NCBI RefSeq assembly: GCF_003369445.1
Contig: NZ_QRCU01000015.1
Coordinates: 1 to 64,000, forward strand
Direction of reading: 5' to 3'
From: Arthrobacter silvisoli
Lineage (GTDB): Bacteria; Actinomycetota; Actinomycetes; Actinomycetales; Micrococcaceae
DNA length: 64,000 bases
Of this stretch, positions 1 to 9,152 are shown piece after piece. The translations under genes were made by a program, and so were the position numbers. The notes under the pieces were generated by a model that was not told the origin of the DNA, searched no databases, and saw only the letters and a list, made by a program, of their open reading frames with translations. Position 1 is the first letter of the stretch. Each line of letters begins with the position of its first letter.

Positions 1-1388
1 CCATCATCTCGCTGCGCACCATCATCGGCTACCCGGCCCCGAAGAAGCAGAACACCGGCAAGATCCACGGCTCGGCCCTCGGCTCGGAGGAAGTCGCCGC
101 CCTGAAGAACGTGCTGGGCTTCGACCCGGAAAAGTCCTTCCAGGTGGACCAGGACGTCCTGGCCCACGCCCGCCAGCTGGTGGAGCGCGGCGCCGCTGCG
201 CGTACCCAGTGGCAAGCCTCCTTCGAGGCATGGCAGTCGGCCAACCCGGAGAAGGCCGCGCTGCTTGAGCGCATCGAGGCCAAGAAGCTGCCGGCCGAAC
301 TCGACGCCGCCCTCCCGGTCTTCGAAGCCGGCAAGGATGTTTCCACCCGCGCCGCCTCCGGCAAGGTCCTGAACGCCATCGGACCGGTGCTTCCCGAGCT
401 GTGGGGCGGCTCCGCCGACCTCGCCGAATCGAACAACACCACCATCGAGGGCTCGCCGTCGTTCATCCCGGCCTCCCGTTCCACGGAAGCCTGGAAGGGC
501 AACCCCTACGGCCGGGTGCTGCACTTCGGCATCCGCGAGCACGCCGCCGCGTCGATCGTGAACGGCATCTCGCTGCACGGCCGCACCCGTGCCTTCTCGG
601 GCACCTTCCTGATCTTCTCCGACTACCAGCGCCCCGCGATCCGCCTCGGCGCGCTGATGGGTGTGCCGTCCCTGTACGTGTGGACGCACGACTCCATCGG
701 CCTGGGCGAAGATGGCCCCACCCACCAGCCGGTGGAGCAGCTCGCCTCGCTGCGTGCGATCCCGGGCCTGGACGTGGTCCGTCCCGGTGACGCCAACGAG
801 GTCGCCGTGGCCTGGAAGACCATGCTGGAGAACCACGAGAACCCGGCCGGCATCGTGCTGACCCGCCAGAACATCCCCACCTATGCACGTGGTACGGGCG
901 ATGCCGAGGGTGACACCTTCGCGTCCACCGCCGGCGTGGCCAAGGGTGCCTACGTTCTGGCCGAGGCTTCCAAGGACGGCGCCACCGTCCCGGCGGACGT
1001 CATCCTGATCGCCACCGGATCCGAGGTCCAGCTGGCCGTGGCGGCCCGCGAAAACCTGCAGGCCGAAGGCATCGCCACCCGCGTTGTCTCCGTGCCCTGC
1101 GTGGAATGGTTCAAGAAGCAGGACCCGGCCTACCGCGAATCCGTCCTGCCGGCCGCCGTCAAGGCCCGCGTCTCCGTCGAGGCCGGCCTGGCCCTGGGCT
1201 GGTCCGAGTTCGTCGGCGACGCCGGCCGCTCCATCAGCCTCGAGCACTACGGCGCCTCCGCCGACTACAAGCGCCTCTTCAACGAGTTCGGCATCACCGC
1301 CGACGCCGTCACCGCGGCAGCCAAAGACTCCCTCGCCGGCGCCGTCACCGCGGCAGCCAAAGACTCCCTCGCCGGCCTTTCGGCCTGA
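1..1388 (+). CDS. tkt: transketolase, 5' truncated by window edge
   Basis: C-terminal part (about 460 residues) of the thiamine-diphosphate enzyme that moves two-carbon ketol units between sugar phosphates in the non-oxidative pentose-phosphate pathway. The frame is open from base 3, so the true start lies outside the window. Visible are the pyrimidine-binding segment with [12 protein letters not shown] (the glutamate that activates the thiamine ring), [14 protein letters not shown], and the [14 protein letters not shown] motif, followed by the transketolase C-terminal domain. The end carries an internally duplicated stretch. It leads a run of same-strand genes, tkt-tal-pgi-zwf-opcA-pgl, and tal begins 20 nt after its stop. 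Confidence 0.97.
   Translation, partial: IISLRTIIGYPAPKKQNTGKIHGSALGSEEVAALKNVLGFDPEKSFQVDQDVLAHARQLVERGAAARTQWQASFEAWQSANPEKAALLERIEAKKLPAELDAALPVFEAGKDVSTRAASGKVLNAIGPVLPELWGGSADLAESNNTTIEGSPSFIPASRSTEAWKGNPYGRVLHFGIREHAAASIVNGISLHGRTRAFSGTFLIFSDYQRPAIRLGALMGVPSLYVWTHDSIGLGEDGPTHQPVEQLASLRAIPGLDVVRPGDANEVAVAWKTMLENHENPAGIVLTRQNIPTYARGTGDAEGDTFASTAGVAKGAYVLAEASKDGATVPADVILIATGSEVQLAVAARENLQAEGIATRVVSVPCVEWFKKQDPAYRESVLPAAVKARVSVEAGLALGWSEFVGDAGRSISLEHYGASADYKRLFNEFGITADAVTAAAKDSLAGAVTAAAKDSLAGLSA
1305..1376 (+). repeat. 36-bp tandem duplication at the 3' end of tkt
   Basis: Two perfect adjacent copies of a 36-bp unit (1305-1340 and 1341-1376). They add a second [12 protein letters not shown] block just before the transketolase stop. 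The unit is a multiple of three, so the frame is kept and the protein gains 12 C-terminal residues. Confidence 0.95.
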
Positions 1389-1408
1389 TTACCAAGGAGA
1401 AACAGAAA

Positions 1409-2524
1409 ATGACTACTCCCACCCAGCAGCTTTCCGACGTCGGCGTTTCCATCTGGCTCGACGACCTGTCCCGTGAGCGCCTCAACAGCGGCAGCCTCGC
1501 CAAGCTGATCGAGGAAAAGAACGTCGTCGGCGTCACCACCAACCCGTCGATCTTCCACGCGGCCATCACCTCCGGCAGCGACTACGACGCGAAGATCGCC
1601 GAAGAAGCAGCCAAGGGCGCTTCGGTGGAAGAAACCATCTTCGAGATCACCACCACCGACGTCGCCGATGCCTGTGACTTGTTCGCCCCGGTCGCAGCAG
1701 CCACCAAGGGCGTGGACGGCCGCGTGTCCATCGAGGTCGACCCGCGCCTGGCATGGGACACCGAAGGCACCATCGCCGAGGCCAAGCACCTCTACAAGAA
1801 GGTCGCCAAGGACAACGTCCACATCAAGATCCCGGCGACCGTTGAAGGCCTCGCAGCCATCACCGCCGTGCTCGGCGAAGGCATCAGCGTCAACGTGACC
1901 CTGATCTTCTCCCTGGAGCGCTACCGCGCCGTGATCAACGCCTTCCAGTCCGGCCTCGAGCTGGCCAAGGAAAACGGCCACGACCTGTCCAAGATCCACT
2001 CCGTCGCCTCGTTCTTCGTCTCCCGCGTGGACACCGAAATCGACAAGCGCCTGGACGCGATCGGCAGCGAGGAAGCCAAGGCCCTCAAGGGCAAGGCCGG
2101 CGTCGCGAACGCCCGCCTGGCGTTCCAGGTCTACGAAGAGCAGTTCTCCACCGAACGCTGGGCCGTGCTGGCCGAAGCCGGCGCCCTGCCGCAGCGTCCG
2201 CTCTGGGCCTCCACCGGCGTCAAGGACCCGGCCTACCCGGACACCCTCTACGTCACCGAGCTGGCTGCGGCCGGCGTCGTGAACACCATGCCGGAAAAGA
2301 CCCTCGAGGCAACCTTCGACCACGGCGTGGTCACCGGTGACACCATCGCGGGCAGCTACGAGGAAGCGAACTCCGTCCTGGACGCCCTCGAAGGCCTCGG
2401 CGTCTCCTACAACGACGTCGTCGCCCTCTTGGAATCCGAAGGCCTGGACAAGTTCGTCGCATCCTGGAAGGAACTCCTCGGAGACGTCGAAGGCGCCCTC
2501 GCATCCGCACGGAAGGCTTCCTGA
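1409..2524 (+). CDS. tal: transaldolase
   Basis: Transaldolase, 371 residues, the length of the actinobacterial/cyanobacterial subfamily. It transfers dihydroxyacetone units between sedoheptulose-7-phosphate and glyceraldehyde-3-phosphate. Visible are VTTNPSIF near the N-terminus (residues about 38-45), the Schiff-base lysine in VHIKIPAT (about 138) and the NVTLIFS strand. The frame is open further upstream inside tkt. The ATG at 1409 is chosen because AAGGAGA sits 8 nt before it and because the family begins near [11 protein letters not shown]. It lies 20 nt after tkt and 6 nt before pgi, so co-transcription is very likely. Confidence 0.97.
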   Translation: MTTPTQQLSDVGVSIWLDDLSRERLNSGSLAKLIEEKNVVGVTTNPSIFHAAITSGSDYDAKIAEEAAKGASVEETIFEITTTDVADACDLFAPVAAATKGVDGRVSIEVDPRLAWDTEGTIAEAKHLYKKVAKDNVHIKIPATVEGLAAITAVLGEGISVNVTLIFSLERYRAVINAFQSGLELAKENGHDLSKIHSVASFFVSRVDTEIDKRLDAIGSEEAKALKGKAGVANARLAFQVYEEQFSTERWAVLAEAGALPQRPLWASTGVKDPAYPDTLYVTELAAAGVVNTMPEKTLEATFDHGVVTGDTIAGSYEEANSVLDALEGLGVSYNDVVALLESEGLDKFVASWKELLGDVEGALASARKAS

Positions 2525-2530
2525 CACCTC

Positions 2531-4162
2531 ATGAGCTCACTCAGCTACGACGCAAGCGGTGCCGCACAGCAGGCCATCGAGCAGCATGTCCCGGCACTTG
2601 TTGAAGACCGGATCGCCAGCCGGATCTTCGCGAAGGACCACACCCTCTGGGGTACCGACGCGGAATCCGAATCGGCCATCCGCCTCGGATGGGTGGAAGC
2701 GGCCACCGTTTCCCAGCCCCTGGTCGAAGGGATCCTGGAACTCCGGGATGCCCTGAAGGCAGAAGGCATCACCCGGATTGTCCTGTGCGGCATGGGCGGC
2801 TCCTCGCTCGCCCCGGAAGTCATTGCCGGAACCGCCGGCGTCGAGCTGACCGTGCTGGACAGCACCGACCCCGAACAGGTCGGTGCTGTCCTCGCGGAGC
2901 GTCTCGCCGAAACCGCCATCGTGGTTTCGTCCAAGTCCGGCTCCACCGTCGAAACCGACTCCCAGCGGCGTGTCTTCGAAAAGGCGTTCAACGACGCCGG
3001 CATCGACGCCACGAGCCGCATTATCATCGTCACCGACCCGGGCTCGCCGCTGGACAAGGCGTCCCGCGAAGCCGGCTACCGTGCGGTCTTCAACGCCGAC
3101 CCCAACGTCGGCGGTCGTTTCTCCGCCCTGACCGCCTTCGGGCTGGTTCCCTGCGGCCTGGCCGGCGTCGACATCCAGGCCCTCCTGGACGAAGCGGAAG
3201 AAGCCGCGGAAATCCTCCGCGAGGATTCCGAAGACAACATCGGACTGCGCCTGGGCGCCGCCCTCGGCGGCACCTCCCCGCTGCGCAACAAGATCGTCAT
3301 CGCCGAAGACGGTTCCGGCATCGTCGGTTTCGCCGACTGGGCCGAACAGCTCATCGCCGAATCCACCGGAAAACTCGGCACCGGTGTGCTGCCCGTCGTC
3401 GCGGGCCCCTCGGCCCCCGAGGTCAGCGGCGGTGCCGACGACGTCCTGGTAGTCCGCTTGGTGGGCGCCGATTCAGAGGTCGAACTCGGAGCGAACGAAG
3501 CGGCGATCGCCGGTGGCCTCGCCACCCAGATGTTCGTCTGGGAATTCGCCACCGCCGTCGCCGGACGCCTGCTGGGCATCAACCCCTTCGACCAGCCCGA
3601 CGTCGAAGCCGCCAAGGTGGCCGCGCGCGGCCTGCTGGACGCACGTCCCGAGCCCACCCCGGCCAACTTCACCGACGGTGCCATCGAGGTCCGCGGCGGC
3701 GCCTGGCTGGCCGGTGCAGCCACGGTGGAAGACGCCGTGAAGGCGCTGCTCGGCGGACTCGGGCAGGACGGCTACCTCAGTGTCCAGGCCTACTTCGACC
3801 GGATCGCCTACGCACCGTTCGAAGTCGTCCGCGACCAGCTCGCGGCAGTCAGCGGCCGTCCGGTAACGTTCGGCTGGGGTCCGCGGTTCCTGCACTCCAC
3901 CGGCCAGTTCCACAAGGGCGGTCCGGCCATCGGCTCGTTCCTGCAGATCACCGCGGCCGGTTCCGGGGACGTCGAGATCCCTGAGCGCCCCTTCACGTTC
4001 GGCCAACTGATCGCAGCCCAGGCCGCAGGTGATGCCCAGGTCCTCGAAAACCACGGACGTCCCGTCCTCCGCCTGCACCTCGTGGAGCGGAGCGCGGGTG
4101 TCGCCCAGCTCCAGGAAATCGTCGCCGCGCTGGCCTCCCAGGCCACCGCGCTCGAAAGCTAA
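2531..4162 (+). CDS. pgi: glucose-6-phosphate isomerase
   Basis: Phosphoglucose isomerase, 543 residues, interconverting glucose-6-phosphate and fructose-6-phosphate at the branch between glycolysis and the pentose-phosphate pathway. The sugar-phosphate-binding SIS fold is clear: GMGGSSLAPEV (about residues 88-98), the phosphate-binding SKSGSTVETDSQR loop (about 135-147), and RFSALTAFGLVP. Further on are STGKLGTGVLP and the C-terminal HSTGQFHKGG. It is the divergent actinobacterial type, not the E. coli type, as expected beside tal and zwf. The ATG follows the tal stop by 6 nt with only a weak ribosome-binding site, suggesting translational coupling. zwf begins 14 nt downstream. Confidence 0.96.
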   Translation: MSSLSYDASGAAQQAIEQHVPALVEDRIASRIFAKDHTLWGTDAESESAIRLGWVEAATVSQPLVEGILELRDALKAEGITRIVLCGMGGSSLAPEVIAGTAGVELTVLDSTDPEQVGAVLAERLAETAIVVSSKSGSTVETDSQRRVFEKAFNDAGIDATSRIIIVTDPGSPLDKASREAGYRAVFNADPNVGGRFSALTAFGLVPCGLAGVDIQALLDEAEEAAEILREDSEDNIGLRLGAALGGTSPLRNKIVIAEDGSGIVGFADWAEQLIAESTGKLGTGVLPVVAGPSAPEVSGGADDVLVVRLVGADSEVELGANEAAIAGGLATQMFVWEFATAVAGRLLGINPFDQPDVEAAKVAARGLLDARPEPTPANFTDGAIEVRGGAWLAGAATVEDAVKALLGGLGQDGYLSVQAYFDRIAYAPFEVVRDQLAAVSGRPVTFGWGPRFLHSTGQFHKGGPAIGSFLQITAAGSGDVEIPERPFTFGQLIAAQAAGDAQVLENHGRPVLRLHLVERSAGVAQLQEIVAALASQATALES

Positions 4163-4176
4163 GGCACAATCCAAAC

Positions 4177-5730
4177 ATGCCAGAAACTGAAAACGGCAGG
4201 AAGACTGCCGTCCGCAATCCCCTGCGGGATCCGCGCGACCGGCGCCTGAACCGCATCGCGGGTCCGTCGTCGTTGGTGTTCTTCGGAGTCACCGGCGACC
4301 TCGCCCGCAAGAAGCTCATGCCCGCCGTGTACGACCTCGCGAACCGGGGGCTGCTGCCCCCGAGCTTCGCGCTGGTCGGCTTCGGCCGGCGCGACTGGAG
4401 CAACGAGGACTTCGCCAACGAGGTCCGGGAGAACGTCAAGGCGCACTCCCGTACCCCGTTCGACGAGGCGGTCTGGAACCAGCTGTCCGAGGGCATCCGT
4501 TTCGTCCAGGGCGAGTTCGACGACGACGAGGCGTTCAAGCGGCTCGATGCCACGCTGGCCGAACTGGACGAGAACCGCGGCACCCGGGGCAACCACGGCT
4601 TCTACCTGTCGATTCCGCCCAAGGCGTTCGAACAGGTCTGCCGGCAGCTGTCCCGGCACGGCCTGGCCCAGGCTGCGGACGGCCAGTGGCGCCGTGTGGT
4701 CATCGAAAAGCCCTTCGGCCATGACCTCGAATCCGCCCGGAAGCTGAACGACATCGTCGAATCCGTGTTCCCGCAGGACGCGGTCTTCCGCATCGACCAC
4801 TACCTGGGCAAGGAAACGGTCCAGAACATCCTGGCGCTGCGCTTCGCGAACCAGCTGTTCGAACCGATCTGGAACGCCAACTACGTGGACCACGTGCAGA
4901 TCACCATGGCCGAGGACATCGGTACGGGCGGCCGCGCCGGCTACTACGACGGCGTGGGCGCAGCCCGTGACGTCATCCAGAACCACCTCCTGCAACTGCT
5001 GGCGCTGACCGCGATGGAGGAGCCCATTTCCTTCAACGCGGACGACCTGCGCGCCGAGAAGGAAAAGGTCCTGGCCGCCGTCAAGCTGCCCGAGGACCTG
5101 TCCACGCATTCGGCCCGGGGACAGTTCACCGGCGGCTGGCAGGGCGGCGAACTCGTCCAGGGCTACCTCGAGGAAGACGGCATCCCCGCCGATTCCAAGA
5201 CGGAAACCTACGCGGCCATCCGTTTGGACATCAACACCCGCCGCTGGAGCGGAGCACCGTTCTACCTACGGGCCGGCAAGCGCCTCGGCCGTCGCGTGAC
5301 CGAGATCGCCGTCGTGTTCAAGCGTGCCCCCAACCTGCTGTTCCGGGACCACAGCGAGGACGACTTCGGCCAGAACGCCGTGGTCATCCGCGTCCAGCCG
5401 GACGAGGGCGCCACGATCCGATTCGGTTCGAAGGTCCCGGGCACGCAGATGGAAGTCCGCGACGTGACCATGGACTTCGGCTACGGCCACTCCTTCACGG
5501 AGTCCAGCCCCGAAGCCTACGAGCGGCTGATCCTGGACGTGCTGCTGGGCGAACCGCCGCTGTTCCCGCGCCACCAGGAAGTCGAGGAGTCCTGGAAGAT
5601 CCTGGACCCCTTCGAGGAATACTGGGCAGGCTTGGACGAGCAGCCCGAACCCTATGCTCCGGGCAGCTGGGGGCCGGCTTCGGCCGACGAACTGCTGGCC
5701 CGCGACGGACGAAGCTGGAGAAGGCCATGA
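4177..5730 (+). CDS. zwf: glucose-6-phosphate 1-dehydrogenase
   Basis: Glucose-6-phosphate dehydrogenase, 517 residues. It oxidises glucose-6-phosphate to 6-phosphogluconolactone with NADP, the first step of the oxidative pentose-phosphate pathway. The N-terminal nucleotide-binding motif FFGVTGDLARKKL (about residues 30-42), the VIEKPFGHD strand and the active-site RIDHYLGKETVQN (about 206-218) are all intact. In actinobacteria the enzyme works with OpcA, which is encoded immediately downstream and overlaps by 4 nt (ATGA). That arrangement supports coupled translation and complex assembly. Confidence 0.98.
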   Translation: MPETENGRKTAVRNPLRDPRDRRLNRIAGPSSLVFFGVTGDLARKKLMPAVYDLANRGLLPPSFALVGFGRRDWSNEDFANEVRENVKAHSRTPFDEAVWNQLSEGIRFVQGEFDDDEAFKRLDATLAELDENRGTRGNHGFYLSIPPKAFEQVCRQLSRHGLAQAADGQWRRVVIEKPFGHDLESARKLNDIVESVFPQDAVFRIDHYLGKETVQNILALRFANQLFEPIWNANYVDHVQITMAEDIGTGGRAGYYDGVGAARDVIQNHLLQLLALTAMEEPISFNADDLRAEKEKVLAAVKLPEDLSTHSARGQFTGGWQGGELVQGYLEEDGIPADSKTETYAAIRLDINTRRWSGAPFYLRAGKRLGRRVTEIAVVFKRAPNLLFRDHSEDDFGQNAVVIRVQPDEGATIRFGSKVPGTQMEVRDVTMDFGYGHSFTESSPEAYERLILDVLLGEPPLFPRHQEVEESWKILDPFEEYWAGLDEQPEPYAPGSWGPASADELLARDGRSWRRP

Positions 5731-6650
5731 TTGTAGATCTTCCAGATACCACCACCTCGAAGATCTCCAAGAAGATCACCTCGCTGCGCGAGCAGGGCGG
5801 CGTCATCGCCCTGGGCCGGGTGCTGACCCTCGTGGTCGTCACCAAGTCCGGCCTGGAGGAAGAAGCCATCGAGGCGGCCAACGAGGCCAGCCGCGAACAC
5901 CCCTGCCGGATCATCGTGCTGGCCGACGCCGGAGCCGAGGCCCCGGACCGGCTGGACGCCCAGATCCGTGTGGGCGGCGATGCCGGTGCCTCCGAAGTCA
6001 TCGTGTTGCGCGGTTTCGGTTCGTTGGCCAAGGAGAGCGAATCGCTCGTGGCCGGACTGCTCCTGCCGGACGCTCCGATCGTGGCCTGGTGGCCGCACGG
6101 GGCCCCGGACAACGCCTGCGAAACCTCGATCGGCCGGATCTCGCACCGCCGCATCACGGATTCGGCCAACGAGCCTGATCCGGCTGCGGCGCTGGAACGC
6201 ATCCGCACCACGTACCGGGCCGGCGACACCGACCTGGCCTGGACCCGCCTGACGAACTGGCGCCTGCAGCTCGCCGCGGCACTGGACCAGGTGGACGACT
6301 CCCCTGTCACGGCCATCACCGTGGAAGGCGCCTCGGATTCACCCAGCACCCTGCTGCTCGCTGCCTGGCTGACCCTCTTCCTCGACGCTCCGGTGAAGAT
6401 CGTGGAAGACCCTGCCGGCACCGGCATCCGCCGGGTGCTGCTGAGCCGTGCCACCGGCGACGTCCAGCTGCACCGTCCGGGACTCACCGTGGCCGAGCTG
6501 ACCCAGCCCGGCCAGCCGGCGCAGCGCATTTCGCTGCCTCGCCGCAGCCTGCGCGATTGCCTCGCCGAAGAATTGCGCCGGCTCGATCCGGACGACGTCT
6601 TCGGCGAAGTGATTACTATGGGACTGCCCCGCACCGAAAGCAAGGAGTAG
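5727..6650 (+). CDS. opcA: glucose-6-phosphate dehydrogenase assembly protein OpcA
   Basis: OpcA, 307 residues, a non-catalytic partner needed for full glucose-6-phosphate dehydrogenase activity in actinobacteria and cyanobacteria. Recognised by its position (ATGA overlap with zwf) and family blocks: the N-terminal MIVDLPDTTTSKISKKI, the central PIVAWWPHGAPDNAC segment, a WTRLTNWR motif and an RRSLRDCLAEELRRLDPDD tail. No signal peptide or membrane helix is seen. The pgl start lies 6 nt downstream. The family is also well known as a fixed neighbour of zwf, so the call is strong, although no active-site residues can be used to test it. Confidence 0.95.
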   Translation: MIVDLPDTTTSKISKKITSLREQGGVIALGRVLTLVVVTKSGLEEEAIEAANEASREHPCRIIVLADAGAEAPDRLDAQIRVGGDAGASEVIVLRGFGSLAKESESLVAGLLLPDAPIVAWWPHGAPDNACETSIGRISHRRITDSANEPDPAAALERIRTTYRAGDTDLAWTRLTNWRLQLAAALDQVDDSPVTAITVEGASDSPSTLLLAAWLTLFLDAPVKIVEDPAGTGIRRVLLSRATGDVQLHRPGLTVAELTQPGQPAQRISLPRRSLRDCLAEELRRLDPDDVFGEVITMGLPRTESKE

Positions 6651-6656
6651 CGTTCC

Positions 6657-7475
6657 GTGACCGTTGAGCCCAGAGTAAGCATCCACCCCGACTCCACCGT
6701 CCTGATGGCCGCGATTGCGGCCCGCCTCATCACCAAGTTGGTCGATGTGCAGGACAAGCACGGGGAAGCCACTGTCGTCCTGACCGGCGGCACCGTGGGA
6801 ATCGGAACCCTCAAGGCCGTGGCGGCCTCTCCTGCGGCCCCGGCCGTGGACTGGTCCCGGGTCAACCTCTGGTGGGGTGACGAGCGGTTCGTGGCCAAGG
6901 ACAGCCCGGACCGCAACACCCGCCAGGCACGCGAGGCACTGCTGTCCGGCCTGCCGCTGGATCCGGAGCGCGTCCACGAGCCCGGGTCCTCGGACGAATT
7001 CGCCTCGGCTGAGGACGCCGCTGCGGACTACGCTGCCCGGTTGAAGGCCGCCGCCGAAGCCGAGCACGCTGCCGACACCTCGGACAACCGCCCGGCGGAT
7101 GCCGGTGAGCTGCCGCGCTTCGACGTGCTGCTGCTCGGCGTCGGTCCCGATGCGCACATCGCCTCGCTCTTCCCCGAGCAGGCGGGCATCAGGGTCCACG
7201 ACCGCACGGTGGTGGGCGTGGAAAACTCCCCCAAGCCGCCGCCGTCGCGCATTTCACTGACGCTGCCGGCAATCAACTCGGCGCAGGAGATCTGGATGGT
7301 TGTCGCAGGCGAGGACAAGGCCGGCGCGGTCGGCCTGGCCCTCGCAGGGGCGAACCCGGTGCAGGTCCCGGCAGCGGGACCGCACGGCCGCTCACGCACC
7401 CTGTGGCTGATCGACGAGAACGCGGCGTCCCGCGTTCCGCAGCAGCTAGTCCGCAAGGATCCCGCGGGAGCGTAA
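6657..7475 (+). CDS. pgl: 6-phosphogluconolactonase
   Basis: 6-phosphogluconolactonase (DevB/SOL family), 272 residues. It hydrolyses the lactone made by zwf to 6-phosphogluconate. Visible are LTGGTVG (about residues 42-48), the WWGDERFV segment typical of the family and LLGVGPDAHIASLFP (about 155-169). The canonical motif has GHD-type GxDGHxASLFP, so the Gly-to-Ala change beside the histidine is a minor deviation. The start is a GTG 6 nt after opcA, with AAGGAG in the opcA end as ribosome-binding site. It is the last gene of the pentose-phosphate run. Its 3' end overlaps the convergent rbpA by 30 nt. Confidence 0.95.
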   Translation: MTVEPRVSIHPDSTVLMAAIAARLITKLVDVQDKHGEATVVLTGGTVGIGTLKAVAASPAAPAVDWSRVNLWWGDERFVAKDSPDRNTRQAREALLSGLPLDPERVHEPGSSDEFASAEDAAADYAARLKAAAEAEHAADTSDNRPADAGELPRFDVLLLGVGPDAHIASLFPEQAGIRVHDRTVVGVENSPKPPPSRISLTLPAINSAQEIWMVVAGEDKAGAVGLALAGANPVQVPAAGPHGRSRTLWLIDENAASRVPQQLVRKDPAGA

Positions 7476-7823
7476 CCTCTTCAGCGCTCCAGCCAGGACA
7501 CGTTCGGCGTCCTGGCTGGAGCGCCTTTCTTTAACGTAATCGAGGTGGCTCTTGAAGACCTCGTCATCCTGGCGTTCGCAGGGTGCTATGCCGGGCTCCC
7601 GGGCGGCCACGAGGCCGCATTTCGGGCAGTCCCAGTTCGCCGGGATCTGGTCATCCGGCAGCTTAAGAAAAACAAGCCGCGTCTCGTGTCCATTGGCGCA
7701 CCAATAAGGGACACGAATACGCGGCAAGTTTTCGCCGACAGTGCTGTCGGACTCGTTTTTGGGACCTGTACCGGCGGTCACGCCGGCCCTGGTGCCACGG
7801 AATCCTTGGCTGCCATGAACCAT
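7446..7823 (-). CDS. rbpA: RNA polymerase-binding protein RbpA
   Basis: RbpA, 125 residues, an actinobacterial transcription factor that binds the principal sigma factor and RNA polymerase and stabilises promoter complexes. The Micrococcaceae form is visible: an N-terminal MVHGSQGFRGTRAGVTAGTG arm, a zinc-ribbon-like core with YWCANGHE and WDCPKCG, and the C-terminal sigma-interaction helix around HLDYVKERRS. The ATG at 7823 is preferred over an upstream in-frame TTG because GAGGAG lies 7 nt before it. The 3' part of the gene is unusual: on the opposite strand it encodes the terminator-like hairpin for pgl. Confidence 0.93.
   Translation of the reverse strand: MVHGSQGFRGTRAGVTAGTGPKNESDSTVGENLPRIRVPYWCANGHETRLVFLKLPDDQIPANWDCPKCGLVAAREPGIAPCERQDDEVFKSHLDYVKERRSSQDAERVLAGALKRLRSRGILAD
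7484..7532 (+). terminator. intrinsic terminator of the pgl operon, inside rbpA
   Basis: A perfect 16-bp stem (arms 7484-7499 and 7509-7524, 9-nt loop) followed by CTTTCTTT. It starts 8 nt after the pgl stop and has the layout of a Rho-independent terminator on the plus strand. The whole element lies within the rbpA coding region, on its complementary strand. Confidence 0.85.
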
Positions 7824-7940
7824 CGTCAAGCTCCTCGAGAGTCGGCTGCATCGCTTTAAGCCACGCAGCCAAGTCTAATGCCGGGAGCCCGACGGCGGCA
7901 GTGCCGGTTTCCGCGTCAGGAGCCTGGGGAGGCCAGGAGG

Positions 7941-8198
7941 TCAGGAATCTCCGCCGGAAGTGAAGCGCATGATCAGGCCGAGGCCGATGATCACCACGCC
8001 CCAGGTGCAGCCAAGCACGATGGTGAAGCGGTTGAGGTTCCGCTCCGCGACGCCCGAGGAGCTGAGGCCGGAGCTCATGCCGCCACCGAACATGTCGGAA
8101 AGGCCACCGCCGCGGCCCTTGTGCAGCAGGATGAGCAGGGTCAGCAGAAGGCTGGTGATGCCCAGCAGGATCTGCAGGATTACTTGAAGAACGTCCAC
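7941..8198 (-). CDS. secG: preprotein translocase subunit SecG
   Basis: SecG, 85 residues, the small accessory subunit of the SecYEG channel. It has two predicted membrane helices (about residues 5-25 and 57-77) flanking a glycine-rich loop with LLHKGRGGGLSDMFGGG, the family hallmark. A VAERNLNR segment precedes the second helix. It lies downstream of tpiA on the same strand, the standard actinobacterial gap-pgk-tpiA-secG order. About 40 nt separate it from tpiA, so co-transcription with tpiA is likely. Confidence 0.96.
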   Translation of the reverse strand: MDVLQVILQILLGITSLLLTLLILLHKGRGGGLSDMFGGGMSSGLSSSGVAERNLNRFTIVLGCTWGVVIIGLGLIMRFTSGGDS

Positions 8199-8238
8199 GA
8201 CGGCCTTTCAGGAGTGCGGAAAGCGGGAGCTACCAGGC

Positions 8239-9054
8239 CTAGGCCGCGGTGATGTGGCTCTCGAACCTGACAATGTTAGCAAACTCGGCCGGGTCGAGGC
8301 TGGCGCCACCCACAAGGAGGCCGTCCACGTCGGCTTCGGCCATGATCGCTGCAGCGTTGTTGGCCTTGACGGAGCCGCCGTAGAGGAGGCGGGTTCCGGC
8401 GGCCACGGCGTCGTCGAACAAGGAAGCCAGTTCCGCACGGATGGCGGCACACATTTCCTGGGCGTCTTCCGGCCCTGCGACCTCGCCGGTACCGATGGCC
8501 CAGACGGGTTCGTAGGCCACGACGAGTTCCTTGGCCTGCTCCGCCGTGAGGCCTTCGACGCCGGCGCGCAGCTGGGCGAGGGTGTGCTCCACGTGGGTAC
8601 CGGCCTGGCGGATGTCAAGGCCTTCGCCAACGCACAGGACCGGGGTGACCTCGTGGCGGAAGGCGGCCTTCACCTTGGCGTTGAGGACCTCGTCCGTCTC
8701 GTTGTGGATGGTGCGGCGTTCACTGTGGCCCACGAGGACGTAGGAGCAGCCGAGCTTGTTGAGGAACTGGCCGGAGATGTCCCCGGTGTAGGCGCCGGAG
8801 TCGAACTGGGACAGGTCCTGACCACCGTAGACAACCTTGAGTTCGTCGCCCTGGACGAGGGTCTGGACGCCACGGAGATCGGTGAACGGCGGGAAGACAG
8901 CAACCTCCACGCGGCTGTAGTCGTGCTTGGCGTCGGACAGGGTCCAGGCAAGCTTCTGCAGCAGGGTGATGCCCTGGACGTGGTCCATGTTCATCTTCCA
9001 GTTGCCGGCGATGAACGGCGTGCGGACGAAGTTTCCGTTGGCAGAGGTTGTCAC
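8239..9054 (-). CDS. tpiA: triosephosphate isomerase
   Basis: Triosephosphate isomerase, 271 residues, a TIM barrel interconverting dihydroxyacetone phosphate and glyceraldehyde-3-phosphate. Catalytic residues are present: the lysine in AGNWKMN (about 19), the histidine in VGHSERR (about 110), and the glutamate in [11 protein letters not shown] (about 183). Phosphate-binding LYGGSVK and GLLVGGASL follow. The start is a GTG with GGAG 5 nt before it. The gene follows pgk after a 98-nt gap that contains a strong hairpin, so its expression may be partly uncoupled from gap-pgk. Confidence 0.97.
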   Translation of the reverse strand: MTTSANGNFVRTPFIAGNWKMNMDHVQGITLLQKLAWTLSDAKHDYSRVEVAVFPPFTDLRGVQTLVQGDELKVVYGGQDLSQFDSGAYTGDISGQFLNKLGCSYVLVGHSERRTIHNETDEVLNAKVKAAFRHEVTPVLCVGEGLDIRQAGTHVEHTLAQLRAGVEGLTAEQAKELVVAYEPVWAIGTGEVAGPEDAQEMCAAIRAELASLFDDAVAAGTRLLYGGSVKANNAAAIMAEADVDGLLVGGASLDPAEFANIVRFESHITAA

Positions 9055-9066
9055 GTGTGCTCCAAA

Positions 9067-9124
9067 GAAGTAGTGAAAGGGAAACCGGCAAGGTGCTGCT
9101 CCGAAAGGAGCGGCACCTTGCCGG
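9067..9124 (-). terminator. hairpin with U-rich tail between pgk and tpiA
   Basis: An 18-bp stem (arms 9085-9102 and 9107-9124) with one G-U pair, closed by a four-base loop. It is followed on the minus strand by TTTCCCTTTC. It sits between the pgk stop and the tpiA start and could end or attenuate gap-pgk transcripts. Confidence 0.72.
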
Positions 9125-9152
9125 CCTGGTGCCTGCTGGCGGGTGTTGATGC

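Noticed and set aside
1265-2527. Long open frame (420 codons) on the minus strand across tal
   Set aside because: It mirrors the tal codon structure in antisense and encodes a Gly/Val/Asp-rich string with no domain. Tal is unequivocal on the other strand.
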